Positions 1-8,283 of a DNA stretch of 64,000 nt are shown one piece after another. Within the stretch, counting starts at the first letter, position 1; each line of letters begins with the position of its first letter. The DNA comes from an uncultured Prevotellaceae bacterium (GTDB lineage: Bacteria > Bacteroidota > Bacteroidia > Bacteroidales > Muribaculaceae). Below the pieces are notes generated by a model. That model ran no database searches. It was not told the origin of the DNA and saw only the letters and a list, made by a program, of their open reading frames with translations. The stretch lies in contig ONKU01000001.1 of the NCBI GenBank assembly GCA_900318535.1, forward strand, positions 62,001 through 126,000, read 5' to 3'. The translations under genes and the position numbers were made by a program.

Positions 1-458
1 TGGGCATCATCACCCTGCTGCAGCGCTACAATATCCCCACCTCGGGAAAGAAGTGTGTAGTGCTGGGCCGCAGCAATATTGTGGGCAAGCCCATGGCACA
101 GCTCATGCTGCAGAAACAGCATGGCGACGCCACCGTTACTATTTGCCACAGCCACTCGGCAACCTTGAAGGAGGAGTGCCGCCAGGCTGACATCATCATC
201 GCCGCCATCGGCCGTCCCAATTTCGTGACTGCCGACATGGTGAAGGACGGTGCCATCGTCATCGACGTGGGCACGACCCGCGTGGCCGACCCCGAGAGCA
301 AGACCGGTTACCGCCTGAACGGTGACGTGAAGTTTGACGAGGTAGCTCCCAAGTGCGAGTACATCACTCCCGTTCCCGGCGGCGTAGGCCCCATGACCAT
401 CTGCTCGCTGATGAAAAACACTCTCGCAGCAGCGAAACAGGAGATTTATCCGCGATAA
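1..458 (+). CDS. folD: Bifunctional methylene-THF dehydrogenase / methenyl-THF cyclohydrolase FolD, 3' part
   Basis: FolD interconverts 5,10-methylene-THF and 10-formyl-THF using NADP in the cytosol and feeds purine and formyl-methionine synthesis. The gene enters the window already open; the first full codon is at position 3, leaving about 151 codons of the usual 290. What remains is the Rossmann NADP-binding half: the [12 protein letters not shown] loop, a CHSHS segment, an [11 protein letters not shown] strand, and the terminal [10 protein letters not shown] signature that closes the active site. GlyA at 16.6 kb supplies its substrate but is not linked. The gene converges on the PBP1A gene, with a perfect hairpin between them. 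The family call is firm; the N-terminal half and promoter lie outside the window. Confidence 0.97.
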   Translation, partial: GIITLLQRYNIPTSGKKCVVLGRSNIVGKPMAQLMLQKQHGDATVTICHSHSATLKEECRQADIIIAAIGRPNFVTADMVKDGAIVIDVGTTRVADPESKTGYRLNGDVKFDEVAPKCEYITPVPGGVGPMTICSLMKNTLAAAKQEIYPR

Positions 459-480
459 TCCTTTGATTACATATAGAAAC

Positions 481-512
481 AAGAAAGTCGAGCCGTTTGG
501 CTCGACTTTCTT
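481..512. terminator. Bidirectional hairpin terminator between folD and the PBP1A gene
   Basis: Perfect 14-bp stem, AAGAAAGTCGAGCC at 481-494 against its complement at 499-512, with a GTTT loop. It lies 22 bases after the folD stop and 2 bases after the PBP1A stop on the other strand. Each strand continues with a T-rich stretch (TTGTTTAA on +, TTGTTTCT on -), so it can end both convergent transcripts. Confidence 0.85.
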
Positions 513-514
513 GT

Positions 515-2971
515 TTAATCGAAGAGTCCTTCGGTGGCTTCGTCTTGGCCGCCTCCGCCGCCATCGCCGGCGTCACCGCCTCCACCGCCACCGCCGTGCC
601 AGCCACCGCCGCTACCGCTGTAGTAGCCGCTCAGCTCGTCACCACAAGCGTTGAAGCCCTTGGGGAACTCAAACTTGGTGCTCTGCTTGTAGGGCAGGTT
701 CTTGTCGTCGTAGATCCATTTCATGTAATAGCCCAGGATGGGAAGTGCCGCCTCGGCACCCTGACCCATCGCCATGCTGTTGAAGTGGATATAACGCTCC
801 TCGCCGCCGACCCACACGCCAGTGACCAACTCGGGCGTGAAGCCCATGAACCAACCGTCGCTGTGGAAGTTGGTGGTACCGGTTTTACCGCCCATGTCGG
901 CCGTGATGCCGTAGGCGTAACGCAGGCGCGCACCCGTACCGCCATCCACTACCTCGAGCAGCATCGAGAGCATCTTCAGGTAGGTGTCCTCGCTCATGAT
1001 CTCGGTCTGATTGCCGGTGAACTCAGCGAGCACATTGCCACGGTTGTCGGTGATGCGTGACACATACACCGGCTCGACGCGCATGCCACCGTTGGCAAAT
1101 GCCGAATAGGCAGCCACCATCTCACGCAGCGTGATCTCACAAGAGCCCAGACTCAATGCCGGCACAGGATCAAGGTAACTGGTGATGCCAAAGCTGTGCA
1201 TCCACTTGGCCAGCTCACTAGGTGACATGGTATAGTAGCCGTTGCGCTCAATCCAATTCTCACGGGTGCCGCGCATGAAACCTGCCGAAATCCAGTTCTT
1301 GGAGTACTTCAAGGCGTTGCGCAGATCCATGCCGCCGCCACTACCCTCGTTGGCAGGGTTATATACCTCGTTGTTCCAGATGATGTTGGGAGCACCGCCA
1401 GGACGGGTCGAGCAAGGCGTCAGACCGCCAAACTCAATAGCCTGGGAATAAACGAACGGTTTCACTGTCGAACCGATCTGACGACGGCCCGTCGAAACCA
1501 TGTCATACTTGAAGAAGCGGAAGTTGGGACCACCCACATAGGCCTTGACAAAGCCTGTGACGGGATCCATCGACATCATGGCGCAACGCAGGAACGACTT
1601 GGTGTACAGCAGCGAGTCCAGCGGCGTCATCTGGGCGTCAAAGCCGCCCTCATAGTTGAACAGATGCATCTGCACGGGCTTCTTGAAGTTGTCCATGATC
1701 TGGGCATCGCTCATGCCCTGCTGCTTGAGCACGCGGTAGCGCTCGCTGTGGCGGATTGCCGCATTGATGAGCGCCTGCTTGCCGGCACTCGAGAGCTCGC
1801 TCCTGTTGTTGGTGTAGGGATTCTTAGTGCCGCCACGCTCACGCAGGAAAGCCGGCTGCAACGTCTTGCTCATGTGCTTGTGCACGGCCTTCTCGGCATA
1901 CTCCTGCATGCGTGAATCGATGGTTGTGTAGATCTTCAAGCCGTCGGTATAGATATCATAATGTGAGCCGTCGGACTTGGTGTTCTTGTTACACCAGCCG
2001 TAGAGCGGATTCACTGCCCATGCCACCGAGTCGTCGATAAAGGCCTGCTGGTTCCATGTGGGATAATCCTTGCGGTTAGGCTTCTTGGCCATCATCACAC
2101 GTCGCAACTCTTCGCGGAAGTAAGGCGCCGGGCCATCGTTGTGGTCCAGTTTCTTGAATTTGATCACCAGGGGCGTCTCCTTCAGCTGGTTGCACTCGGC
2201 CTCGCTCAGGAAGCCGGCCTTCACCATCTGCTCAAACACCACATTGCGGCGCTGGCGCGTGCGCTCACCGTAACGCACCGGATTATAATAGGACGGATTC
2301 TTGCACATACCCACCAGCGTTGCCGCCTCCTGGATGTTCAAGTCCTTGGGGTCCTTGTCAAAATAGACCTCCGAAGCCATCTTGATACCCACAGCGTTGT
2401 TCAGGAAGTCGAACTGGTTGAAGTACATCTTGATGATCTCGTCCTTGGTGTAGTAGCGCTCCAACTTCACCGCGATGACCCACTCGACCGGCTTTTTCAA
2501 AGCACGTTCAAAAATGTTGTGGCTCTCGGGCGAGTACAGCTGTTTGGCCAGCTGCTGGGTGATGGTACTGCCACCACCGGCGCTCTTCTGGCCCATGAGG
2601 ATGCGCTTGATCACGGCACGCCCGATGGCCTTCACGTCGATGCCCGAGTGCTCGTCAAAGCGGGAGTCCTCGGTAGCAATCAGCGCCTCGGTCAAGTGGG
2701 GCGACATCTCGTCAAAGTCCACATAGATGCGGTTGCTGCGGCTGCGGTAATAGCGGCCCATCTCCACACCATCGGCACTGTAGATAGTCGAGGCGAACTT
2801 GTCGGTGGGGTTCTTCAACTGGTCAATGGCGGGCATGTAGCCGATCACTCCATTGTAAATCAACACAAACATCAGCGCTAACAGGCCGACAAACACGGCA
2901 AACCACGTCCACATCTTGCGGACGATGCTCCGGTTCTTGTTTTTCTTCTTTCCAGTAGTCTTTTCGCTCAT
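515..2971 (-). CDS. Class A penicillin-binding protein 1A (transglycosylase/transpeptidase)
   Basis: This bifunctional enzyme polymerises lipid II into glycan strands and cross-links the peptides on the periplasmic face of the inner membrane. Of its 818 residues, a basic cytoplasmic tail and one membrane anchor (about 20-44) come first. The GT51 domain follows, with EDSRFDEH at 101-108 (catalytic Glu101) and GGSTITQQLAKQ from 133. The transpeptidase domain has the nucleophile motif STVK near residue 500, SKN about 60 residues later, and KTGTT near 695. The last ~35 residues are a low-complexity glycine-rich tail (runs of GGG with Asp, Trp, Tyr), often seen in Bacteroidales PBP1A. It is transcribed alone from a -7 box at 3056-3063, divergent from the EamA gene. 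The call is very secure. Confidence 0.97.
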   Translation of the reverse strand: MSEKTTGKKKNKNRSIVRKMWTWFAVFVGLLALMFVLIYNGVIGYMPAIDQLKNPTDKFASTIYSADGVEMGRYYRSRSNRIYVDFDEMSPHLTEALIATEDSRFDEHSGIDVKAIGRAVIKRILMGQKSAGGGSTITQQLAKQLYSPESHNIFERALKKPVEWVIAVKLERYYTKDEIIKMYFNQFDFLNNAVGIKMASEVYFDKDPKDLNIQEAATLVGMCKNPSYYNPVRYGERTRQRRNVVFEQMVKAGFLSEAECNQLKETPLVIKFKKLDHNDGPAPYFREELRRVMMAKKPNRKDYPTWNQQAFIDDSVAWAVNPLYGWCNKNTKSDGSHYDIYTDGLKIYTTIDSRMQEYAEKAVHKHMSKTLQPAFLRERGGTKNPYTNNRSELSSAGKQALINAAIRHSERYRVLKQQGMSDAQIMDNFKKPVQMHLFNYEGGFDAQMTPLDSLLYTKSFLRCAMMSMDPVTGFVKAYVGGPNFRFFKYDMVSTGRRQIGSTVKPFVYSQAIEFGGLTPCSTRPGGAPNIIWNNEVYNPANEGSGGGMDLRNALKYSKNWISAGFMRGTRENWIERNGYYTMSPSELAKWMHSFGITSYLDPVPALSLGSCEITLREMVAAYSAFANGGMRVEPVYVSRITDNRGNVLAEFTGNQTEIMSEDTYLKMLSMLLEVVDGGTGARLRYAYGITADMGGKTGTTNFHSDGWFMGFTPELVTGVWVGGEERYIHFNSMAMGQGAEAALPILGYYMKWIYDDKNLPYKQSTKFEFPKGFNACGDELSGYYSGSGGGWHGGGGGGGDAGDGGGGGQDEATEGLFD

Positions 2972-3055
2972 ATCTTGGTCTAGTTATATACATTAATATG
3001 TTACCAATCAACCCATTGGCAAAACCCAACGAGAAAAAAGGCACCTAATAACCTG

Positions 3056-3063
3056 CAAATATA
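3056..3063 (-). promoter_or_regulatory. -7 promoter box for the PBP1A gene
   Basis: The minus strand reads TATATTTG, a full TAnnTTTG match, 85 bases before the start codon. No TTTG lies at the expected -33 position. It is divergent from the box at 3106-3113. Confidence 0.65.
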
Positions 3064-3105
3064 CTGTTTTTTTTTAGTTTTTAGTCTTTAGTGCCCTGTT
3101 TTTAT

Positions 3106-3113
3106 TAACTTTG
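3106..3113 (+). promoter_or_regulatory. -7 promoter box abutting the EamA start codon
   Basis: TAACTTTG, a full TAnnTTTG match, with only 5 bases between its last G and the ATG at 3119. Transcription should start at or next to the start codon, so the mRNA would be leaderless or nearly so. Confidence 0.7.
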
Positions 3114-3118
3114 CAGTC

Positions 3119-4045
3119 ATGCAATACGTTGGTGAACTGATTTCGATAGGTGTGGCCTTCTCATGGACGGCGACAGCGTTACTGAGCGAGTTCGGGAGCA
3201 AGCGCATGGGCAACCTGACACTGAACCTGATGCGCATGGTGATAGCCCTCGTTTTCTCGTGCATCATGTTCTGGGCTTTTTCTGGCTCTCCCCTGCCAGC
3301 CGGCGCCAGTAATGAGGCCTACCTGTGGATGATGCTGTCCGGTCTGGTGGGCTATGTCATCGGTGACTTTTGCCTGTTCCAGTGCTACATCATCATCGGC
3401 TCGAAATTTGGCCAACTGTTCATGACCCTGGCACCCATCACCGCCGCCATTATGGCTTGGTTCACGCTGGGCCAGGAAATCCGCCCCACAGCCATCCTGG
3501 CCATGATCGTCACACTGGCCGGTATCGCCATCACCGTGCTTGGGCGCGGCGATGACCACAAGCTGTCACTCAAACTGCCGCTGGCCGGTGTGCTGTTTGC
3601 CATCGGCGCCGCTGTGTGTCAAGGCGTTGGGCTGGTGTTGAGCAAGATAGGCATGGATCACTACGAGGCAACGCTCACGACCGACCTGGCCGGGTGGATG
3701 TTGCCCTTCCACGCCAATTTCTTCCGCTGCATTGCGGGAACCATCGGCTTCACAATATTGATGGCATTTAAGGACGGTTTCAAGCCACTGGTCAATGGTG
3801 TGAAAGACCGCGTGGGGATGACTGCCGCCATAGCGACGACCATCTTCGGGCCGTTTGTGGGTGTGGGAGCATCGCTGCTGGCCGTGCAATATACCGCCGC
3901 CGGCATCGCCAGCACCCTGATGGCGCTGACGCCCATCATCATCATCCTGCCCGCCTGGTGGCTGTTCAAACAGCCGATTACCGCCAAGAGCCTGTTGGGC
4001 GCCTTGATCTCGGTAATCGGCGTGTCGTTGTTTTTCCTGTTATAA
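3119..4045 (+). CDS. EamA/DMT-family transporter
   Basis: A 308-residue, very hydrophobic protein with about ten predicted membrane helices arranged as two EamA repeats, the usual form of drug/metabolite transporters that export amino acids or other small metabolites. It begins with a helix directly at the start (ELISIGVAFSWTATALL), has a central hydrophilic stretch around residues 140-150 and 210-225, and a second repeat ending GALISVIGVSLFFLL. The start is fixed by the -7 box five bases upstream. The gene converges on the aspartokinase gene with 9 bases between stops and no obvious terminator. The substrate cannot be told from sequence. Confidence 0.9.
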   Translation: MQYVGELISIGVAFSWTATALLSEFGSKRMGNLTLNLMRMVIALVFSCIMFWAFSGSPLPAGASNEAYLWMMLSGLVGYVIGDFCLFQCYIIIGSKFGQLFMTLAPITAAIMAWFTLGQEIRPTAILAMIVTLAGIAITVLGRGDDHKLSLKLPLAGVLFAIGAAVCQGVGLVLSKIGMDHYEATLTTDLAGWMLPFHANFFRCIAGTIGFTILMAFKDGFKPLVNGVKDRVGMTAAIATTIFGPFVGVGASLLAVQYTAAGIASTLMALTPIIIILPAWWLFKQPITAKSLLGALISVIGVSLFFLL

Positions 4046-4054
4046 CAAGAGATG

Positions 4055-4948
4055 TCAACTATTGACAATCACAGTGCCCGGCGCACTGGGATTGAAGGTG
4101 TTCTTTACCCAAACGGGAATGCGTTTCATCGCCACAGGAGCGATGGTCGGCGGATAAATGACTTTGGCTCCGGCGTCACACATAGCCTGGGCCTGCTCAT
4201 AGGTCATCTGCGGGATGACAGTTGCATCGGGATGGGTGCGCGGGTCGGCGGTCATGAATCCGTCCACGTCGGTCCAGATTTCGAGCGCTTCGGCATCGAG
4301 CAGCGAGGCCAGAATAGCAGCCGTGTAGTCGCTGCCGCCGCGGCCCAGATTGGTCACAGCACCTGACTCCTTGTCTCGTGAGATAAACCCCTGCACCACA
4401 TGCACGCCATCGCCCAGGTCGGCAAAATCTGCCTTGACAAGCCGCGCGGTCTCGTCCCAGTCGAGGACACGCCCGCCAGCATCGGGACGTGTGCGCATGT
4501 AGTTGAGTGACAGGTGTGGAGTGCCGTCCTCGAACATGCCAGCCACGATGGCCGATGACAGTATCTCGCCATGAGCGACAATAGCGTCGCACACACGTTC
4601 AATCTCATCTACAGGCATGTGAGGATTGGTGGCCAGGGCCAGATAATAAGGCTTGAGACTCTCGTCTATAAAACGGTCGATGGTGTCATGCACCTGCTGA
4701 CGCATCGGCTCAATCACGACGCCATCGACAGCATCGTGATGGCGCTTGCGGGCTGCCTCCAGCGTATCCAAGCACGAGATGTCGCGCTGCTGTGCCTGCT
4801 CGCACATGGCCAGCAGCTGGTTGGTGAAACCACCCATGGCCGAAACGACGACCACGACAGGCCGCTGCTCGGCGTTCACAATATTCTTGAGGTTAAGCAG
4901 GCTCTCGATGCTACCCACCGAGGTACCCCCAAATTTCATCACTTTCAT
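4055..4948 (-). CDS. Aspartate kinase catalytic domain, lacking the ACT regulatory domains
   Basis: Aspartokinase phosphorylates L-aspartate in the first step of the lysine, threonine and methionine pathway. The 297 residues carry the amino-acid kinase fold: KFGGTSV at 5-11, GRGGSDYT at 202-209, TDVDG at 226-230, and the closing VKNTFNPSAPGT at 281-292, after which most family members continue for about 140 residues with two ACT domains. Here translation stops five residues later, and the next bases belong to the convergent EamA gene, so no ACT remnant or frameshift is visible. By analogy, an enzyme without ACT domains should not respond to lysine or threonine. It is monocistronic; the likely promoter is the weak -7 box at 5021-5028. 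It is a real aspartokinase, but its pathway role is open. Confidence 0.92.
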   Translation of the reverse strand: MKVMKFGGTSVGSIESLLNLKNIVNAEQRPVVVVVSAMGGFTNQLLAMCEQAQQRDISCLDTLEAARKRHHDAVDGVVIEPMRQQVHDTIDRFIDESLKPYYLALATNPHMPVDEIERVCDAIVAHGEILSSAIVAGMFEDGTPHLSLNYMRTRPDAGGRVLDWDETARLVKADFADLGDGVHVVQGFISRDKESGAVTNLGRGGSDYTAAILASLLDAEALEIWTDVDGFMTADPRTHPDATVIPQMTYEQAQAMCDAGAKVIYPPTIAPVAMKRIPVWVKNTFNPSAPGTVIVNS

Positions 4949-5020
4949 TACTGTCCTTTATTTTCTGTTATATCTTTAATCAATTAACGACAAAAAACAT
5001 GATTTATTAGACCCTTACAG

Positions 5021-5028
5021 CAAATATC
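5021..5028 (-). promoter_or_regulatory. Weak -7 box upstream of the aspartokinase gene
   Basis: The minus strand reads GATATTTG, 7 of 8 positions of TAnnTTTG, about 73 bases before the start codon. It is the only candidate in the gap before the divergent YqgE gene. Confidence 0.4.
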
Positions 5029-5104
5029 GCGCCATAAGCAGTAGCAAATGCCCAAAGAGGTCTCATTTTTTCGCCCAAACGCCACTGGCAACGCTTTTTT
5101 TTAC

Positions 5105-5112
5105 TACATTTG
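5105..5112 (+). promoter_or_regulatory. -7 promoter box abutting the YqgE start codon
   Basis: TACATTTG, a full TAnnTTTG match, with 4 bases before the ATG at 5117. This makes the more upstream in-frame ATG at 5048 untenable and predicts a leaderless mRNA. It probably drives the whole run of genes to 9249. Confidence 0.7.
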
Positions 5113-5116
5113 CAAC

Positions 5117-5722
5117 ATGAATGACTGGGATCAGGACATCTATCACCTCAACGATGAGCAACCACAGCCCACACGAGGTTCCCTGCTGGTGGCAAAGCCC
5201 ACGGTGGGCGACTTCTTCTTCAAGCGGTCGCTGGTGCTTATCGTGGATCCTGACGAGGGCGAGGGCGCCATGGGAGTGGTCATCAACCATTACATGGGCT
5301 ACAACCTGCGTGACATCATGCCTGATATAGAGACTGTAGAGGAGATTCCCCTGTTCCTGGGCGGCCCTGTAGGCACCGAAATGCTGTTTTACATGCACAC
5401 ACTGGGACCAGACATCATCCCGCAAGCCATAGACGTTGGCGACGGAGTTTGGTTCGGAGGCGAATTTGAGGCAGTGAAGCGATATGTAGAGCTGGGTGGA
5501 CCCGTCGAGGGACGCGTGAAGTTTATCGTTGGCTACAGCGGCTGGGGCAAGGGACAAATCGCCCAAGAGCTGGCCCGCCACGACTGGGCCGTGCTTGACA
5601 AGGGTGACCGCAGCCTGTTCATGGACGACGGCGACGATGACCAGTGGCGTGAGGCCGTGTCACGGTTCGGCGGCCGTTACCGCCTGTGGCTGAACATGCC
5701 CAGCGACCCCAATTGCAATTAG
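5117..5722 (+). CDS. YqgE/AlgH family protein
   Basis: A 201-residue member of the YqgE/AlgH (DUF179) family, cytosolic, with no settled biochemical function. Family hallmarks: RGSLLVAKPTVGDFFFKRSLV near the N-terminus, then GAMGVVINHYMG, a FLGGPV segment, and GYSGWGKGQ, which is typical of the family. The reading frame is open upstream to an ATG at 5048, but the -7 box at 5105-5112 lies between that ATG and 5117, and homology starts after 5117, so I use 5117. It heads a co-directional set: the pantothenate kinase gene starts 38 bases after the stop, followed by closely spaced surface-modification genes. Confidence 0.92.
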   Translation: MNDWDQDIYHLNDEQPQPTRGSLLVAKPTVGDFFFKRSLVLIVDPDEGEGAMGVVINHYMGYNLRDIMPDIETVEEIPLFLGGPVGTEMLFYMHTLGPDIIPQAIDVGDGVWFGGEFEAVKRYVELGGPVEGRVKFIVGYSGWGKGQIAQELARHDWAVLDKGDRSLFMDDGDDDQWREAVSRFGGRYRLWLNMPSDPNCN

Positions 5723-5760
5723 ACTGAAACTTGACTACCATTAACCACTAACTACAAGAC

Positions 5761-6597
5761 ATGAGCACTGTTATCGGCATTGACCTTGGCATCAGTTCCA
5801 CCAAGATAGTGGGCATTGAGAACGGCAAGCGCATCAAGTCGCCCATGGCCATCAAGGGCAGCGACAGCGTCTCGTCGATGTACGGTGCTTTCGGGAAATA
5901 TGTCCACGACAACGACATCTCACTCGACGACATCGAGCACATCACGATTACCGGCGTGGGAGCGCAAGAGTCGAGGATGTCCCTGTATGATATCCCCACC
6001 TCATGTGTCGATGAGTTCAAGGCCAACGGACTGGGAGCCCGGTTTGACAGCGGGCTCGACCACATCGTTGTCGTGTCGATGGGCTCAGGCACGTCGCTGG
6101 TGCGGGTAGACGGAGACGACATCAAGCACATCGGCGGCATCGGCATGGGCGGAGGAACACTGCAAGGGCTGTCGCATCTGCTGCTCAACACCAGTGACAT
6201 CACCAGGGTAGCGCAATGGGCCGAAGAGGGGCTCACCAGCCATATCAACCTGACTATCGGTGAGGTTTGCCGTGAGAAAATTGACGGCTTAACCGACTTT
6301 GCCACCGCTTCGTTGTTCGCCAAGGCGAGTCATAGCGATGTAACCCGCAACGATATTGCCGCCGGCCTGATCCACATGGTCCTCGAAACCATCGGTTCGT
6401 GTGCCGTCCTCTCCCAGATCGAGAGCGGCATCAAGGATTTTGTGCTCATCGGCAACCTGACCCGTTTAGCGGCCTGCAAGCAGGTGTTCCCGATGCTGGA
6501 AAAGCTCTACGATGTGCGCTTCCACATCCCCAAGTTTGCCTTTTACTGTACTGCACTGGGTGCGGCACTGAGTTGCGGAGTGCCCGAAATTGAATAA
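5761..6597 (+). CDS. coaW: Type II pantothenate kinase (CoaW-like)
   Basis: Phosphorylates pantothenate, the committed step to coenzyme A. The 278 residues show the acetate/sugar kinase-Hsp70-actin fold of the eukaryote/Staphylococcus-like PanK II group: phosphate-1 loop GIDLGISSTK at 6-15, a TGVGAQE segment, SMGSGTSLVRV, and a glycine-rich GGIGMGGGTLQGLSHLL stretch characteristic of the family, then a late IGNLTR phosphate-2 region. The leader contains ACTA repeats and no Shine-Dalgarno site. It sits between YqgE and a glycosyltransferase, probably in one transcript. A different BadF-type kinase is possible but fits the GGGTLxGL motif less well. Confidence 0.87.
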   Translation: MSTVIGIDLGISSTKIVGIENGKRIKSPMAIKGSDSVSSMYGAFGKYVHDNDISLDDIEHITITGVGAQESRMSLYDIPTSCVDEFKANGLGARFDSGLDHIVVVSMGSGTSLVRVDGDDIKHIGGIGMGGGTLQGLSHLLLNTSDITRVAQWAEEGLTSHINLTIGEVCREKIDGLTDFATASLFAKASHSDVTRNDIAAGLIHMVLETIGSCAVLSQIESGIKDFVLIGNLTRLAACKQVFPMLEKLYDVRFHIPKFAFYCTALGAALSCGVPEIE

Positions 6598-6628
6598 CAG
6601 TGGTCAAAACAGAGCAATCAATAGTGTT

Positions 6629-7750
6629 ATGGAGCTGACCGTTGTCATCGTTAATTACCGCGTGAAGTACTTGCTGGAGCAGACTTTGCGCTCGGTTGAG
6701 CAAGCCATGCAAGGCATGACGGGCGAGGTGATTGTCGTTGACAACCTGTCAGGCGACGACAGCATCGCCTTTTCGCGCGAACGGCATCCTGAGGTCACCT
6801 ACATCGAGAACAAGGAAAATGTGGGCTTTGCACGCGCCAACAACCAGGCCATCATGCAGGCCCGCGGAGAGTTCACCCTGATTCTCAACCCTGACACCAT
6901 CATCACCCCACGATGCCTGCAAGAGGGCATCGCATGGATGCAGTCTCACCCCAAGTGCGGAGCCATTGGCGCCCGCATGATGGACGGAAACGGCGTGTTC
7001 CTGCCCGAAAGCAAACGCGCCTTCCCCACCCCGTGGGTGTCGTTCTGCAAAATTTTCGGTCTGTCCAAGCTGTTTCCTCGCTCACCCTGGTTTGCCAAGT
7101 ACCATTTGCGCTACCTGAGTGACCTGGAGCCTCAGTGCATCGACATCCTGTCGGGCGCCTATATGCTGTGCCGCACTGACGTGTTGCAGCGTATGGGCGG
7201 ATTCGACGAGGATTTCTTCATGTACGGCGAGGACATCGACCTGAGCTACCGCATCGTCAAGGCCGGGTACGAGAACTGGTTCCTGCCTACGCCCATGGTG
7301 CATTACAAGGGCGAGAGCACCCACAAGGACTCGATGCGCTACGTTAGAGTCTTCTATGATGCGATGCTCATTTTCTACCGCAAGCATTTTCCGCGCTTCA
7401 ACGTCATCTTCTACCCTATCGTCAAGCTGGGTGTCATTGTCCGTGCCGGAATGGCCATGGCCAAGAGGTTCATCAAACGCCTGTTGCCTTCAAAGGCTAC
7501 ACCCGCCAGTGAAAACTGGCCATGGGTCATCATCAGCACTGATGCAGCCACGGTCGCTCAACGGGCCGGAATCGGCGACTACAAGACCGACATTCCCGCA
7601 AGCGGGTGCCACAACGTACTCATCGATGACGGTTGCCACACCTACGCCCAGGTAGTGGACTACATCAGGGAGCACAGCGACAAGGCGCGCCTCGCGTTTC
7701 ATATTTTTGCCGACCGCCACGGCATCATCATCTCACCTAAAATGTCATGA
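6629..7750 (+). CDS. GT2 family glycosyltransferase with a C-terminal Rossmann-like remnant
   Basis: An inverting GT-A glycosyltransferase of the rhamnosyltransferase-like GT2 group, probably acting on a lipid-linked or surface glycan at the inner membrane. From the ATG at 6629 the 373 residues show VVDN at 36-39, NVGFARANN at 64-72, NPDT at 87-90 (metal site), and FDEDFFMYGEDIDLSYR near 190-206 (acceptor/base region). A hydrophobic helix near 256-280 is followed by about 90 residues unlike GT2 (IISTDAATVAQRAG, VLIDDGCHTYAQVVDYI) that resemble half of a nucleotide-sugar Rossmann domain. A TTG 13 codons upstream overlaps coaW; the ATG is preferred. It overlaps the GNAT gene by 4 bases (ATGA), indicating coupled translation. 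Confidence 0.9.
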   Translation: MELTVVIVNYRVKYLLEQTLRSVEQAMQGMTGEVIVVDNLSGDDSIAFSRERHPEVTYIENKENVGFARANNQAIMQARGEFTLILNPDTIITPRCLQEGIAWMQSHPKCGAIGARMMDGNGVFLPESKRAFPTPWVSFCKIFGLSKLFPRSPWFAKYHLRYLSDLEPQCIDILSGAYMLCRTDVLQRMGGFDEDFFMYGEDIDLSYRIVKAGYENWFLPTPMVHYKGESTHKDSMRYVRVFYDAMLIFYRKHFPRFNVIFYPIVKLGVIVRAGMAMAKRFIKRLLPSKATPASENWPWVIISTDAATVAQRAGIGDYKTDIPASGCHNVLIDDGCHTYAQVVDYIREHSDKARLAFHIFADRHGIIISPKMS

Positions 7751-8271
7751 GCCAACTATTGAGTAACGACACCATTACCCTGCGCGCGCTGGAGCCCACC
7801 GACCTGGACATGCTCTACCAGTGGGAGAACGACACCGCCCTGTGGGTAGTGAGCGACACCATCGCTCCCTATTCGCGTAAAGCGTTGTGGCAATACCTGC
7901 AGGAAGACACGGGTGACATCTATGCCCAGCGCCAACTGCGCTTGATAATCACCCTGACCAGCGACGGCACTGCAGTGGGCACTGTCGATTTCCTGAACTT
8001 CGACCCGTTGAACAACCGAGCCGAACTGGGATTGTTCATCACCAAAGAGATGAGAGGCAAGGGGCTGGGGCGCCATTCGCTGGAAGCCATCACGGCTTAC
8101 GCCCGCGACCACATAGGGCTCAAGCAGCTGTATGTTTACATTTCTACCGACAACTGCGTGTGCCTGCACCTGTTTGAGCAATTCGGTTATCGTCAGGTGG
8201 GAGTGATTCAGTCATGGGTGAAGCGCGGCCACAACTACCAGGACGTGACACTGTTGCAAATGCTTCTTTAA
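7747..8271 (+). CDS. GNAT family N-acetyltransferase (RimJ/SpeG-like)
   Basis: A 174-residue acetyltransferase of the RimJ/RimL type that transfers acetyl from acetyl-CoA to an amine. It opens with ITLRALEPTDLDMLYQWEND, typical of this branch. The acetyl-CoA pyrophosphate loop is around KEMRGKGLGRHSL, followed by the C-terminal strand-helix with FEQFGYRQVGV. The start overlaps the glycosyltransferase stop by four bases, and the next gene begins 12 bases after its stop, so it belongs to the same surface-glycan unit. It might acetylate an amino-sugar precursor, but a protein or polyamine substrate is equally compatible. Confidence 0.9.
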   Translation: MSQLLSNDTITLRALEPTDLDMLYQWENDTALWVVSDTIAPYSRKALWQYLQEDTGDIYAQRQLRLIITLTSDGTAVGTVDFLNFDPLNNRAELGLFITKEMRGKGLGRHSLEAITAYARDHIGLKQLYVYISTDNCVCLHLFEQFGYRQVGVIQSWVKRGHNYQDVTLLQMLL

Positions 8272-8283
8272 TTTTTTACGATC

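Noticed and set aside
5048-5116. Upstream ATG for the YqgE gene
   Set aside because: A perfect -7 box lies between it and the ATG at 5117, and YqgE homology begins after 5117.
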